A DNA stretch of 64,000 bases from Calidifontimicrobium sp035325925 (GCF_035325925.1 NZ_DAOKZA010000014.1:24026-88025); one strand, 5' to 3'. Shown: positions 36,360-45,491, counted from the stretch's first letter. The notes: generated by a model from the sequence alone, not told the origin. Made by a program: numbers and translations.

Positions 36360-38155
36360 CCATGCCACCGAACCTGTCACGGATCAACTCCGCCTCGTCG
36401 AGCGAGTTCGTCGCGCTGCTCGACGGCACCTACGAACACTCGCCGTGGATCGCCGAGCGCGCATGGACGCGGCGTCCGGCCGCCGGCTTCGCGAGCCTCG
36501 CGCAGCTCAAGCTCGCGCTGGTCGAGGCGGTGCGCGACGCCGGCCGCGACGCGCAGCTGGCGCTGATCCGCGCGCACCCCGAGCTCGCCGGCAAGGCGAT
36601 GGTCGCGAGGACGCTCACCGCCGAGTCGACCCGCGAGCAGGGCAAGGCGGGGCTGACCGAGTGCACGCCCGACGAATTCGCCCGGATCCAGCGCCTGAAC
36701 GCCGACTACAACGCGAAGTTCGGCTTCCCGTTCATCCTCGCGGTGCGCGGGCCGCGCGGCACCGGCCTGTCCAAGGCCGAAATCATCGCCACCTTCGAGC
36801 GCCGCCTGGGCCACCACCCCGACTTCGAGCTCGCCGAGGCGCTGCGCCACGTCCACCGCATCGCCGAGATCCGCTTGAACGACAAGTTCGGCGTCACCCC
36901 CGAGCTGGGCAACCTGGTGTGGGACTGGGCCGAGGAACTCGCCACCGACAGCGACCCCGGCTTCAGGGAGCAGGGCCAGCTCACCGTGACTTACCTCACC
37001 GACGCGCACCGGGCCTGCGCGCACCGGCTGCGCGCGTGGATGAAACACGCCGGCTTCGACGAGGTCTCGATCGACGCGGTGGGCAACGTGGTCGGCGTCT
37101 ACCACGGCAGCGACCCCGCCGCGACGCGCCTGCTCACCGGCAGCCACTACGACACCGTGCGCAACGGCGGCAAGTACGACGGCCGGCTGGGCATCTTCGT
37201 GCCGATGGCGGTGGTGCGCGAACTGCACCGCGCGGGGCGGCGACTGCCGTTCGGCATCGAGGTGGTCGGCTTCGCCGAGGAGGAAGGCCAGCGCTACAAG
37301 GCCACTTTCCTCGGCTCGGGCGCGCTCACCGGCCACTTCGACCCGGCGTGGCTCGACCAGACCGACGCCGACGGCGTGACGATGCGCGACGCGATGCGCG
37401 CCGCCGGCCTGCCGGCCACGCTCGAGGCCATCGACGCGCTGCGGCGCGACCCGCGGCGCTACCTCGGCTTCGTCGAGGTGCACATCGAGCAGGGACCCGT
37501 GCTGAACGAACTCGACCTGCCGCTGGGCGTCGTCACGTCGATCAACGGCGGCGTGCGCTGCGTCGGCGAGGTCGTCGGCATGGCCAGCCACGCCGGCACG
37601 ACGCCGATGGACCGCCGCCGCGACGCCGCGGTCGCCGTCGCCGAACTCGCGCTGTTCGTCGAGCAGCGCGCCGCCGCGGTGCCGAACCTGGTCGGCACGA
37701 TCGGCATGCTCGAGGTGCCGGGCGGCTCGATCAACGTCGTGCCGGGGCGCTGCCGCTTCAGCCTCGACATCCGCGCCACCACCGACCCGGTGCGCGACGC
37801 CTGCACCGCCGACGTGCTCGCCGAGCTCGGGCGCATCTGCCACGCGCGCGGGCTGTCGTACCGCATCGAGGAGACGATGCGCGCCGCCGCCGCGCCCAGC
37901 GCCCCGGCGTGGCAGCAGCGCTGGGAGCGCGCCGTGCAGGCGCTGGGGCTGCCGGTGCACCGCATGCCCAGCGGCGCCGGCCACGACGCGATGAAGCTGC
38001 ACGAGGTCATGCCGCAGGCGATGCTGTTCGTGCGCGGCCTGAACGCCGGCATCAGCCACAACCCGCTCGAGTCGAGCACCAACGACGACATCGAGCTGTC
38101 GGTGCGCGCGTTCGCGCACCTGCTCGAGCAACTGGCCAGCGAGAACCCGCGATGA
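36356..38155 (+). CDS. Fused OHCU decarboxylase - allantoate amidohydrolase
   Basis: A 599-residue fusion. Residues 1 to about 175 are OHCU decarboxylase (UraD) with the catalytic His in IRAHPELAGKAM and the FGFPFILAVRG motif; it yields S-allantoin. Residues about 190-599 are an M20-type allantoate amidohydrolase/N-carbamoyl amidohydrolase with GSHYDTVRNGGKYDGRLGI, EEEGQRYKATFLGS, HIEQGPVL and AGTTPMDRRRD, all metal-site or dimer motifs of AllC. The two steps are not consecutive, as allantoinase (the gene before) acts between them. Coupled by ATGA overlaps to puuE and to the next M20 gene. Confidence 0.93.
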   Translation: MTMPPNLSRINSASSSEFVALLDGTYEHSPWIAERAWTRRPAAGFASLAQLKLALVEAVRDAGRDAQLALIRAHPELAGKAMVARTLTAESTREQGKAGLTECTPDEFARIQRLNADYNAKFGFPFILAVRGPRGTGLSKAEIIATFERRLGHHPDFELAEALRHVHRIAEIRLNDKFGVTPELGNLVWDWAEELATDSDPGFREQGQLTVTYLTDAHRACAHRLRAWMKHAGFDEVSIDAVGNVVGVYHGSDPAATRLLTGSHYDTVRNGGKYDGRLGIFVPMAVVRELHRAGRRLPFGIEVVGFAEEEGQRYKATFLGSGALTGHFDPAWLDQTDADGVTMRDAMRAAGLPATLEAIDALRRDPRRYLGFVEVHIEQGPVLNELDLPLGVVTSINGGVRCVGEVVGMASHAGTTPMDRRRDAAVAVAELALFVEQRAAAVPNLVGTIGMLEVPGGSINVVPGRCRFSLDIRATTDPVRDACTADVLAELGRICHARGLSYRIEETMRAAAAPSAPAWQQRWERAVQALGLPVHRMPSGAGHDAMKLHEVMPQAMLFVRGLNAGISHNPLESSTNDDIELSVRAFAHLLEQLASENPR

Positions 38156-39387
38156 GCTACGAACGACTCGACGCCTGGATCGACGCGCACTTCGACGAGC
38201 AGGTGCGCCTGCTGCAGGAACTGGTGCGCGTGCCCACCGACACGCCACCGGGCGACAACGCGCCGCACGCCGAGCGCACCGCCGAGCTGCTCGCGGCGAT
38301 CGGCTGGAACGCCGAGAAGCACCCGGTGCCGGCCGAGCGCGTGCACGCCTGCGGCCTGCGGTCGATCACCAACCTGATCGTTCGCCGCCGCTACGGCGAC
38401 GGCGGCCGCACGATCGCGCTGAACGCGCATGGCGACGTCGTGCCGCCGGGCGAGGGCTGGACGCACGACCCCTACGGCGGCGAGATCGAAAGCGGCAGGC
38501 TCTATGGCCGCGCGTCGGCGGTCAGCAAGAGCGACTTCACGACCTACATCCACGCGGTGCGCGCGCTCGAGGCCGTGAGCCACGCCGTGGGCGAGCCGCT
38601 GGCCGGCGGCGTCGAGCTGCACTTCACCTACGACGAGGAGTTCGGCGGCGAACTGGGCCCCGGCTGGCTGCTCGGCCAGGGGCTGACGAAGCCCGACCTG
38701 CTGATCGCCGCCGGCTTCAGCTACCAGGTCGTCGTCGCGCACAACGGCTGCCTGCAGATGGAGGTCACGGTGCACGGGCAGATGGCGCACGCGGCGATCC
38801 CCGACACCGGCGTCGACGCGCTGCAGGGCGCGGTGGCCATCCTCGAGGCGCTGTACCGTCAGAACACGCTGTACAGGCAGGTGCGCTCGCAGGTGCCGGG
38901 CATCACCCACCCGTACCTCAACGTCGGGCGCATCGAAGGCGGCACCAACACCAACGTCGTGCCGGGCAAGGTGGTGCTCAAGCTCGACCGGCGCATGATC
39001 CCCGAGGAGAACCCGGTCGAGGTCGAGGCCGACATCCGACGCGTGATCGCCGAGGCCGCCGCGCGCTGCCCCGGCATCCGCGTCGAGATCAAGCGCCTGC
39101 TGCTGGCCGAGGCGTGGAAGCCGTCGGCCGGCAACGCCGAGCTGGTGGCCGCGCTGCAGCGTCACGGCGAGGCGGTGTTCGGCGAGCCGATCCCCACCAG
39201 CGGCACGCCGCTGTACACCGACGTGCGGCTGTACGGCGCCGCCGGCGTGCCGGCGGCGATCTACGGCGCCGGCCCGCGCACCGTGTTCGACAGCAACGCC
39301 AAGCGCGCCGACGAGCATGTCGTGCTCGAGGACCTGCGCCGCGCAACCCAGGTGGTCGCGCGCACGCTGTACGACCTGCTGCGCTGA
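38152..39387 (+). CDS. M20-family metallohydrolase (ArgE/DapE-like), possible purine-pathway enzyme
   Basis: A 411-residue M20 peptidase-family protein. The first metal motif is NAHGDVVPPGEGWTHDPYGG, and the catalytic pair is seen in HFTYDEEFGGELGPGW. The usual bridging-Asp motif GRGxxDxKG reads YGRASAVSKSDF, so the Asp is shifted or replaced. The dimerisation domain follows from about residue 205 (HNGCLQMEVTVHGQMAHAAIPDTG). It overlaps the fusion gene by 4 bp. No ureidoglycolate lyase or hydrolase is visible in the cluster, so this may handle ureidoglycolate or ureidoglycine; that is a guess. Confidence 0.8.
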   Translation: MSYERLDAWIDAHFDEQVRLLQELVRVPTDTPPGDNAPHAERTAELLAAIGWNAEKHPVPAERVHACGLRSITNLIVRRRYGDGGRTIALNAHGDVVPPGEGWTHDPYGGEIESGRLYGRASAVSKSDFTTYIHAVRALEAVSHAVGEPLAGGVELHFTYDEEFGGELGPGWLLGQGLTKPDLLIAAGFSYQVVVAHNGCLQMEVTVHGQMAHAAIPDTGVDALQGAVAILEALYRQNTLYRQVRSQVPGITHPYLNVGRIEGGTNTNVVPGKVVLKLDRRMIPEENPVEVEADIRRVIAEAAARCPGIRVEIKRLLLAEAWKPSAGNAELVAALQRHGEAVFGEPIPTSGTPLYTDVRLYGAAGVPAAIYGAGPRTVFDSNAKRADEHVVLEDLRRATQVVARTLYDLLR

Positions 39388-39549
39388 GCCCCGCAGCCCG
39401 CGCACCCGGCGCGTGCACGCCGGCGCACCGGGGCGGCGCCGACGTGCACCGACTAGGGGTTCACCATGGTGCATCGGCCGTCCCGACTGCGCACAGAATT
39501 TGCAGCTTCGACCCACGTCGCCGTTTCCGCACGCAATCCGGAGCCCCTC
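39388..39549 (+). promoter_or_regulatory. Promoter region before the second ABC importer operon
   Basis: The gap holds the 10-bp palindrome CACCATGGTG (39462-39471) within a longer dyad whose outer arms are TGCACC (39445-39450) and GGTGCA (39468-39473). AGAATT near 39495 could be a -10. No copy of the TGTATACA operator was seen. Promoter function is inferred. Confidence 0.35.
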
Positions 39550-40596
39550 ATGACCCTGCGTTCCCCCGCCCGCCGCCTCGTCCTCGGTGCCGCCGCGTCG
39601 CTGCTCGCCGCCTTCGGCGTCGGCGCCCAGGCCCAGGAGACCCCGATCAAGTTCCAGCTCGACTGGCGCTTCGAGGGCCCGGCGGCGCTGTTCCTGATGC
39701 CCGCGGCGAAGGGCTACTTCAAGAACGAGAAGCTCAACGTGACGATCGACGCCGGCAACGGCTCGGGCGGCACCGTCACACGCGTGGCCAGCGGCACCTA
39801 CGACATGGGCTTCGCCGACCTCGCGGCGCTGATGGAGTTCCACGCCAACAACCCGACCGCACCGAACAAGCCGGTGGCGGTGATGATGGTCTACAACAAC
39901 ACGCCGGCCGCGGTGCTGGCGCTGAAGAAGAGCGGCATCAGGACCCCGGCCGACCTCAGCGGCAAGAAGCTGGGCGCGCCGGTGTTCGACGCCGGGCGCA
40001 AGGCCTGGCCGATCTTCGCGAAGGCGAACGGCATCGGCAACGTCAGCTGGACCGCGATGGACCCCCCGCTGCGCGAGACCATGCTGGTGCGCGGCGACGT
40101 CGACGCGATCACCGGCTTCTCGTTCACCTCGCTGCTCAACATCGAGGCGCGCGGCGCCAAGCCCGACGAGATCGTCGTGCTGCCGTACCCGCAGCACGGC
40201 GTGAAGCTGTACGGCAACGTGATCATCGCCTCCGAGTCGTTCCTGAAGAGCCATCCCGAGGCGGTGCGCGCCTTCCTGCGCGCGTTCACCAAGGGCGTCA
40301 AGGACGTCATCGCCGACCCGAAGGCCGGCATCGCGACGGTCAAGGCGCGCGACGGCATCATCAACGAGGCGCTCGAACTGCGCCGGCTGCGGCTGGCGCT
40401 CGACGCCACCGTGCTCACGCCCGACGCACGCGCCGAGGGCTTCGGCAACGTGATGGGCCCGCGGCTGGCGCTGATGGCCAGCCAGGTGTCCGACGCCTTC
40501 GGCACCAAGGAGCGCGTCAACGCCGACGCGGTGTGGAACGGCGGCTTCCTGCCGCCGGCGGCCGAGCGCGACATCTTCGCCGCGGCGCGCAAATGA
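39550..40596 (+). CDS. ABC transporter substrate-binding protein (NMT1/TauA type)
   Basis: A 348-residue periplasmic binding protein with signal peptide RRLVLGAAASLLAAFGVGAQAQ. The mature domain begins TPIKFQLDWRFEGPAALFLMPAAKGYF and carries GNGSGGTVTRVASGTYDMGFAD, typical of NMT1/SsuA-like proteins. Placed between purine-degrading hydrolases and a deaminase, it probably imports a purine or related heterocycle. The ATG at 39550 gives a standard signal peptide; upstream ATG 39466 does not. Gene overlaps the ATPase gene by 4 bp. Confidence 0.9.
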   Translation: MTLRSPARRLVLGAAASLLAAFGVGAQAQETPIKFQLDWRFEGPAALFLMPAAKGYFKNEKLNVTIDAGNGSGGTVTRVASGTYDMGFADLAALMEFHANNPTAPNKPVAVMMVYNNTPAAVLALKKSGIRTPADLSGKKLGAPVFDAGRKAWPIFAKANGIGNVSWTAMDPPLRETMLVRGDVDAITGFSFTSLLNIEARGAKPDEIVVLPYPQHGVKLYGNVIIASESFLKSHPEAVRAFLRAFTKGVKDVIADPKAGIATVKARDGIINEALELRRLRLALDATVLTPDARAEGFGNVMGPRLALMASQVSDAFGTKERVNADAVWNGGFLPPAAERDIFAAARK

Positions 40597-41444
40597 CCCT
40601 GCCGCCACCGGTGCCCGCCGCTGCCGGCGGCGGGCGTGCCTTCGTCGACTTCCGCAACGTCTGGCTCGCCTACAACGACGAACTGCTCGCCCGGGGCCAG
40701 TTCGCGGTCGAGGACATCACGCTGCAGGTCGGCGCCGGGGAGTTCATCGCCATCGTCGGCCCTTCGGGCTGCGGCAAGAGCACGTTCATGAAGCTGGCCA
40801 CCGGGCTGAAGCGCCCGAGCAAGGGCACGGTGGTCATCGACGGGCGCGAGGTCGACGGGCCGCTGAAGATCACCGGCATGGCGTTCCAGGCACCCAGCCT
40901 GCTGCCGTGGCGCACGACGCTCGACAACGTGCTGCTGCCGCTGGAGATCGTCGAGCCGTACCGCTCGAACTTTCGCGCCAAGCGCGCCGAGTACGCCGAC
41001 AAGGCGCGGCGGCTGCTGCACAGCGTGGGCCTGGGTGGCTACGAGGACAAGTTCCCCTGGCAGCTGTCCGGCGGCATGCAGCAGCGCGCGAGCATCTGCC
41101 GCGCGCTGATCCACGAGCCGAAGATGCTGCTGCTCGACGAGCCGTTCGGCGCGCTCGACGCGTTCACGCGCGAGGAGCTGTGGTGCGCGCTGCGCGACCT
41201 GCAGGCGGCGCAGAAGTTCAACGTCATCCTGGTCACGCACGACCTGCGCGAGAGCGTGTTCCTGGCCGACACCGTGTACGTGATGAGCAAGAGCCCCGGG
41301 CGCATGATCGTCAAGCGCGAGATCGACCTGCCACGCCCGCGCGACCTGGAGATCACCTACAGCGCCGCGTTCGTCGACATCGTGCACGAGCTGCGCGGCC
41401 ACATCGGCGCGATGCGGCAGCACAGCGCGACGCTGCCGCAGTGA
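40593..41444 (+). CDS. ABC transporter ATP-binding protein
   Basis: A 283-residue ATPase with Walker A GPSGCGKST, Q-loop MAFQAPSLLPW, signature LSGGMQQR, Walker B MLLLDEPFGALDA, and H-loop LVTHD. It is the energy subunit of the importer encoded by its neighbours, coupled to the binding protein by an ATGA overlap and 10 bp from the permease. Confidence 0.94.
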   Translation: MTLPPPVPAAAGGGRAFVDFRNVWLAYNDELLARGQFAVEDITLQVGAGEFIAIVGPSGCGKSTFMKLATGLKRPSKGTVVIDGREVDGPLKITGMAFQAPSLLPWRTTLDNVLLPLEIVEPYRSNFRAKRAEYADKARRLLHSVGLGGYEDKFPWQLSGGMQQRASICRALIHEPKMLLLDEPFGALDAFTREELWCALRDLQAAQKFNVILVTHDLRESVFLADTVYVMSKSPGRMIVKREIDLPRPRDLEITYSAAFVDIVHELRGHIGAMRQHSATLPQ

Positions 41445-41454
41445 GGGCCCGGCG

Positions 41455-42222
41455 ATGAACACCCGCACCCTCGAACGCTGGTCGCCGTTGCTGCTGCTGG
41501 TGGCCACGATCGCGCTGTGGCAGGCTGTGTGCAGCGGCTTCGGCGTCAGCGAGTTCATCTTCCCGAGCCCGGCGCGCATCGCCGAGCAGTTCTGGGAGTT
41601 CCGCGGCGTGATCCTGGCCCACGCCTGGCGCACGTTCTGGGTGACGATGGTCGGCTTCGCGCTGGCCATCGTCGTCGGCGTGCTGCTGGGCTTCCTGATG
41701 GGCAGCTCGCGCATCGCCTACAACGCGATGTACCCGCTGATGACCGGCTTCAACGCGCTGCCCAAGGCGGCATTCGTGCCGATCCTGGTGGTGTGGTTCG
41801 GCATCGGCATCGGCCCGGCGATCCTGACCGCGTTCCTGATCTCGTTCTTCCCGATCATGGTGAACATCGCCACCGGGCTGGCCACGCTCGAGCCCGAGCT
41901 CGAGGACGTGCTGCGCGTGCTCGGTGCCAAGCGCTGGGACGTGCTGACCAAGGTCGGCCTGCCGCGTTCCCTGCCGTACTTCTACGGCTCACTCAAGGTG
42001 GCGATCACGCTGGCCTTCGTCGGCACCACGGTCAGCGAGATGACCGCCGCCAACGAAGGCATCGGCTACCTGCTGATCAGCGCCGGCAGCTCGATGCAGA
42101 TGGGGCTCGCGTTCGCCGGGCTGGTGGTGGTGGGCATCATGGCGATGGCGATGTACGAGCTGTTCTCGATCGTCGAGAAGCGCACCACCGCCTGGGCGCA
42201 CCGCGGCTCGAACGCGGCATGA
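41455..42222 (+). CDS. ABC transporter permease
   Basis: A 255-residue inner-membrane permease with about six helices. The cytoplasmic loop contacting the ATPase lies near LEPELEDVLRVLGAKRWDVLTKVGLPRSLPYFYGSLK. It belongs to the same SsuC/TauC class as the permease at 19471-20295 but is not a close duplicate. Its stop overlaps the deaminase start by 4 bp. Confidence 0.94.
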   Translation: MNTRTLERWSPLLLLVATIALWQAVCSGFGVSEFIFPSPARIAEQFWEFRGVILAHAWRTFWVTMVGFALAIVVGVLLGFLMGSSRIAYNAMYPLMTGFNALPKAAFVPILVVWFGIGIGPAILTAFLISFFPIMVNIATGLATLEPELEDVLRVLGAKRWDVLTKVGLPRSLPYFYGSLKVAITLAFVGTTVSEMTAANEGIGYLLISAGSSMQMGLAFAGLVVVGIMAMAMYELFSIVEKRTTAWAHRGSNAA

Positions 42223-42725
42223 CCGCCGACGCGCGCACCGAGCCGACGCGCGCGCAGGTCGTCGCGCTGCTGCAGCGCGCGCAGGCGCTGGCCCAGCGCG
42301 CGATGGACGCCGGCCACCACCCGTTCGGCGCGCTGCTGGTGGCATCCGACCATCAGACGGTGCTGCTCGAGCAGGGCAACGTCGACAGCGTCAACCACGC
42401 CGAGGCGGTGCTCGCGCGCGAGTCGTCGCGCCGCTGGGGCACCGACTATCTGTGGCAGTGCACGCTGGTGACCACCGTCGAGCCCTGCGCCATGTGCGCC
42501 GGCACGCAGTACTGGGCGCACATCGGCCGCGTGGTCTACGGCATGAGCGAGCGCGACCTGCTGGCGCTGACCGGCAACCACGCCGAGAACCCGACGCTGG
42601 ACCTGCCGTGCCGCGAGGTGTTCGCGCGCGGCCAGAAGGACGTGCGCGTGATCGGTCCGGTGCCCGAGGTGGCCGAAGCGATCGCCGCGACGCACCGGCG
42701 CTTCTGGAAGACGCGCGGCGCGTGA
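42219..42725 (+). CDS. Nucleoside/guanine-type deaminase (cytidine deaminase superfamily)
   Basis: A 168-residue zinc deaminase with the active-site HAE (VNHAEAVLARES) and PCxxC (TTVEPCAMCAGT) motifs. It resembles bacterial guanine deaminase-like and tRNA adenosine deaminase-like proteins. Being translationally coupled to an importer inside a purine operon suggests deamination of an imported purine base, guanine being most likely. The C-terminal tail (THRRFWKTRGA) resembles GuaD-type tails. It is coupled to ureD by a GTGA overlap. Confidence 0.87.
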   Translation: MTADARTEPTRAQVVALLQRAQALAQRAMDAGHHPFGALLVASDHQTVLLEQGNVDSVNHAEAVLARESSRRWGTDYLWQCTLVTTVEPCAMCAGTQYWAHIGRVVYGMSERDLLALTGNHAENPTLDLPCREVFARGQKDVRVIGPVPEVAEAIAATHRRFWKTRGA

Positions 42726-43558
42726 GCCGCGCGATGGGCTGGCACGGCCACCTGCAACTGCACTACCGGCGCGACGGCGAACGCACTGTCGGCGACGACC
42801 GTCATCACGGCCCGCTGCGCGTGCTCAAGGCCCTGCACCCCGAGGGCCCCGCGGTGTGCCACCACGTGCTGGTGCATCCGCCCGGGGGCTTCGTCGGCGG
42901 CGACCGGCTCGACGTCGACCTGCACGTGGACGCCGGCGCGCACGCGCTGGTCACCACGCCGGGCGCCAACCGCTTCTACCGCAGCGCCGGCGACGCCGCC
43001 GTGCAGCAGGTGCACGCCGAGGTGGGCGCGGGCGGCCGGCTCGAGTGGCTGCCGCTGGAAACCATCGCCTACAGCGGCTGCCTGGCCGAGAACCGGCTGA
43101 TCGTCACGCTGGCCGACGGCGCCGAGGCGATCGGCTGGGACCTGCTCGCGCTCGGCCTGCCCGCGGCCGGCGAGCCGTTCGAACGTGGCTGCGTGCTACA
43201 GCACCTGGAACTGCCCGGCCGCTGGCTCGAGCGCGGACGCGTCGCCGCCGACGACCGCACGCTGCTCGACGGGTCGCTGGGCTTCGCCGGGCACCGCGTG
43301 CTGGCGACGCTGTGGTTCGCCGCCGGGTCGCCGGTCGACGCCGCGCGGCGCGACGCGCTGCTGGCGGCCGCGCGCTTCGACGAAGCGCCGGCCGCGCTGC
43401 CGCAGGGTGCCACCGCACCGAACGACCGCGTCGTCGTGCTGCGCCTGCTCGCGCCGCGCGTCGAGCCGGCGTTGCAGCGGCTGCGCCAGGTGTGGGGCGC
43501 GTGGCGGCGGTTGGCGTGGGGCCGCGCGCCGCACCTGCCCCGGGTGTGGCGCACCTGA
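42722..43558 (+). CDS. ureD: Urease accessory protein UreD
   Basis: A 278-residue UreD/UreH, the scaffold on which UreF and UreG assemble to load nickel into urease. Typical sequence is LHYRRDGERTVGDDRHHGPLRVLKALHPEG, VHPPGGFVGGDRLDVDL and TTPGANRFYRS. GTG at 42722 is used because it overlaps the deaminase stop (GTGA); an ATG four codons on is possible. It is 8.6 kb from ureA and separated from it by decayed genes and the inverted urt operon, so its expression probably follows the purine operon. Confidence 0.94.
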   Translation: MSRAMGWHGHLQLHYRRDGERTVGDDRHHGPLRVLKALHPEGPAVCHHVLVHPPGGFVGGDRLDVDLHVDAGAHALVTTPGANRFYRSAGDAAVQQVHAEVGAGGRLEWLPLETIAYSGCLAENRLIVTLADGAEAIGWDLLALGLPAAGEPFERGCVLQHLELPGRWLERGRVAADDRTLLDGSLGFAGHRVLATLWFAAGSPVDAARRDALLAAARFDEAPAALPQGATAPNDRVVVLRLLAPRVEPALQRLRQVWGAWRRLAWGRAPHLPRVWRT

Positions 43559-43559
43559 G

Positions 43560-43922
43560 GGTCTGCGGCAACAGGCGTGCGTGCGCGCCGCTGCAGCGGC
43601 ATCGACGACTGCACCGCCGGCCGAAGGTATGGCGCCCTCTGAGCCTACGGATGGGAGGGCGAGGACGTCACGATCAGCGTGCCCACCACGGCCTTCGTCC
43701 GAGGCCAGTCGCTGAGCTTGCACTTCTCTGCCCGAGGTGCGCGAACGTGAGCCACTGGTGGGGCTTCGACGTCGACGAGGACGGCAAGCGACGCGTCGCG
43801 GTGAACCTGCGCCTGGTGGACCCCGCGCCCGTCGCGGACGTGCCCATCCGACACTTCGACGCCCTCGACACGTGGACGGGCTGGCCGATGGACGGCGGTG
43901 CGTCAGGGACATGTGGTCCTGA
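43560..43922 (+). pseudogene. Decayed GFA (glutathione-dependent formaldehyde-activating)-family gene
   Basis: Three frame fragments together match a GFA/CENP-V zinc protein. The first reads RYGAL-stop-AYGWEGEDVTISVPTTAFVRG, with TGA (43640-43642) where the family has Trp. The second, shifted near 43728-43732, reads LCPRCANVSHWWGFDVDED then RRVAVNLRLVDPAPVADVPI. The third, shifted near 43880, ends DGRRCVRDMWS-stop at 43922. The N-terminus with the first Cys cluster is largely missing. One nonsense change plus at least two frameshifts make it non-functional. It begins just after ureD. Confidence 0.82.
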
Positions 43923-44035
43923 AGTGCGCGCCGGCGATGCGACGCCACGGCCGCAGCCGAGTCCGCGGCGGTCGCTTGAACGCTTGCGGTTCACGGGCCC
44001 CGGGTCGCACGCGCCGACGCCGCCCGGCCGTGGCG

Positions 44036-44566
44036 ATGCGCAGGTCCGCATCGGCTGATGCGCCCTTCGACCTTGTCGCGTACCGCGCCGACCGGCCCGC
44101 GGCGTTCGCCGCCGAGGCCGCCGTGCTTCAGGACCTGCTGGCCCCGTGCCGCGTCGGGCCCGAGGAACACATCGGCAGCACCGCGGTGCCCGGCACGACG
44201 GCAAAGCCGGTCATCGACATCGTGGCGCCGGTGGCGTCGCTGGACGAGTCCCGGCCGGCGATCGACCGCGCAGCGACGGCAGGCTGCGTGCACTTGCCCT
44301 GCCGGCCCGACGTCATGCCCTGGTTCTGCGGACCCTCGCCGGCGCACCGCACCCATCACCTGCACCTGGTCCCGTGCGGCGGCTCGCTGTCGACCGCGAG
44401 GCTCGCCTTTCGCGACGCGCTGCGGCGCAGCCCGGCGCTCGCCGCGGAGTAGGCGCAGCTCAAGGCTGAACTGGCGCGCCGGCACCGCACCGATCGCGAG
44501 GCCGACACCGACGGCAAGACCGGGTTCGCCGAGGCCGTGCTTCGCACGCTCGCGCGCACCGGCGGA
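44036..44566 (+). pseudogene. GrpB-family gene interrupted by an in-frame stop
   Basis: The frame from ATG 44036 matches GrpB (UPF0157, a nucleotidyltransferase-fold family): EEHIGSTAVPGTTAKPVIDIV, THHLHLVPCGG, then LAFRDALRRSPALAAE followed by TAG at 44450-44452. Homology continues after the stop in the same frame (AQLKAELARRHRTDREAD and GFAEAVLRTLAR), where relatives have Tyr in place of the stop. No proper stop follows until 44791, so the 3' end has also decayed. Function of the family is not established. Lies next to the GFA relic. Confidence 0.82.
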
Positions 44567-44700
44567 CCGACGACGCAGGCGTCGCGGCGTGTCGACGGGT
44601 CGCAGGCGCGGCGTCGCGTCGCCGCGAGGTGGCGCACCGGCGCTTTGGGCGATGGCGGTGCACGTCCGAGCGGATGGCGCGGCCGCCGTGGCCCGGCATC

Positions 44701-45393
44701 TCAGATCGCCAACAACCGTCGCACCCCGTCGGCGGCCATCGCCGCGCCGCGACCGCGTGCGACCACCTCGCCGCGCTGCATGACCAGGTAACGGTCGGCC
44801 AGGTCGGCGGCGAAGTCGTAGTACTGCTCGACGAGCACGATGGCCATCGTGCTGCGGTCGGCCAGCGCACGGATCACGCCGCCGATGTCCTTGATGATGC
44901 TCGGCTGGATGCCCTCGGTCGGCTCGTCGAGCAGCAGCAGCGTCGGTCCGGCCACCAGTGCGCGCGCGATCGCGAGCTGCTGCTGCTGGCCGCCCGAGAG
45001 GTCGCCGCCGCGGCGGCGCAGCATCTGCTGCAGCACCGGGAACAGCTCGTACAGCTCGGCCGGGATCGGCGTGCCGCCGCTCTTGTAGGCCAGCCCCATG
45101 CGAAGGTTCTCCTCGACGGTGAGCCGGCCGAAGATCTCGCGCCCCTGCGGCACGTAGCCGACGCCGGCGCGCACGCGCTCGTACGGCGGCTCGCGCGTGA
45201 GGTCGCGCCCGTCGAGCGCGACGGTGCCGGTCTTCACCGGCACCACGCCCATCAGGCTCTTGAGCAGCGTCGTCTTGCCCACCCCGTTGCGACCGAGCAC
45301 CACCGTGACCTCGCCCAGCGCCGCCTCGAACGCGACGTTGCGCAGGATGTGGCTGCCGCCGTAGTACTGGTTGAGCCCGTCGACCTTGAGCAT
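44701..45393 (-). CDS. urtE: Urea ABC transporter ATP-binding subunit UrtE
   Basis: A 230-residue LivF-like ATPase. It has Walker A GRNGVGKTT, signature LSGGQQQQLAIARAL, Walker B LLLLDEPTEGIQP, and the UrtE-type start MLKVDGLNQYYGGSHILR. With UrtA-D it forms the high-affinity urea importer. It is the last gene of the minus-strand urt operon, 147 bp after urtD, a wider gap than elsewhere in the operon that contains a palindromic repeat. Confidence 0.95.
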   Translation of the reverse strand: MLKVDGLNQYYGGSHILRNVAFEAALGEVTVVLGRNGVGKTTLLKSLMGVVPVKTGTVALDGRDLTREPPYERVRAGVGYVPQGREIFGRLTVEENLRMGLAYKSGGTPIPAELYELFPVLQQMLRRRGGDLSGGQQQQLAIARALVAGPTLLLLDEPTEGIQPSIIKDIGGVIRALADRSTMAIVLVEQYYDFAADLADRYLVMQRGEVVARGRGAAMAADGVRRLLAI

Positions 45394-45491
45394 CTCAGCG
45401 GCCGCGCTCGGTGCGTGTCGCGCCGCAGGTCTGCGACGCGTGGGCGCGCGGTGCGAGCGGCCACCGCGGATCCGGCTGTGCCGGTCCGCTG

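Noticed and set aside
44450..44452. TAG in the GrpB frame as a recoded amino-acid codon
   Set aside because: No sign of pyrrolysine or suppressor machinery, the adjacent GFA gene is also broken, and the 3' end lacks a proper stop; decay explains it better.
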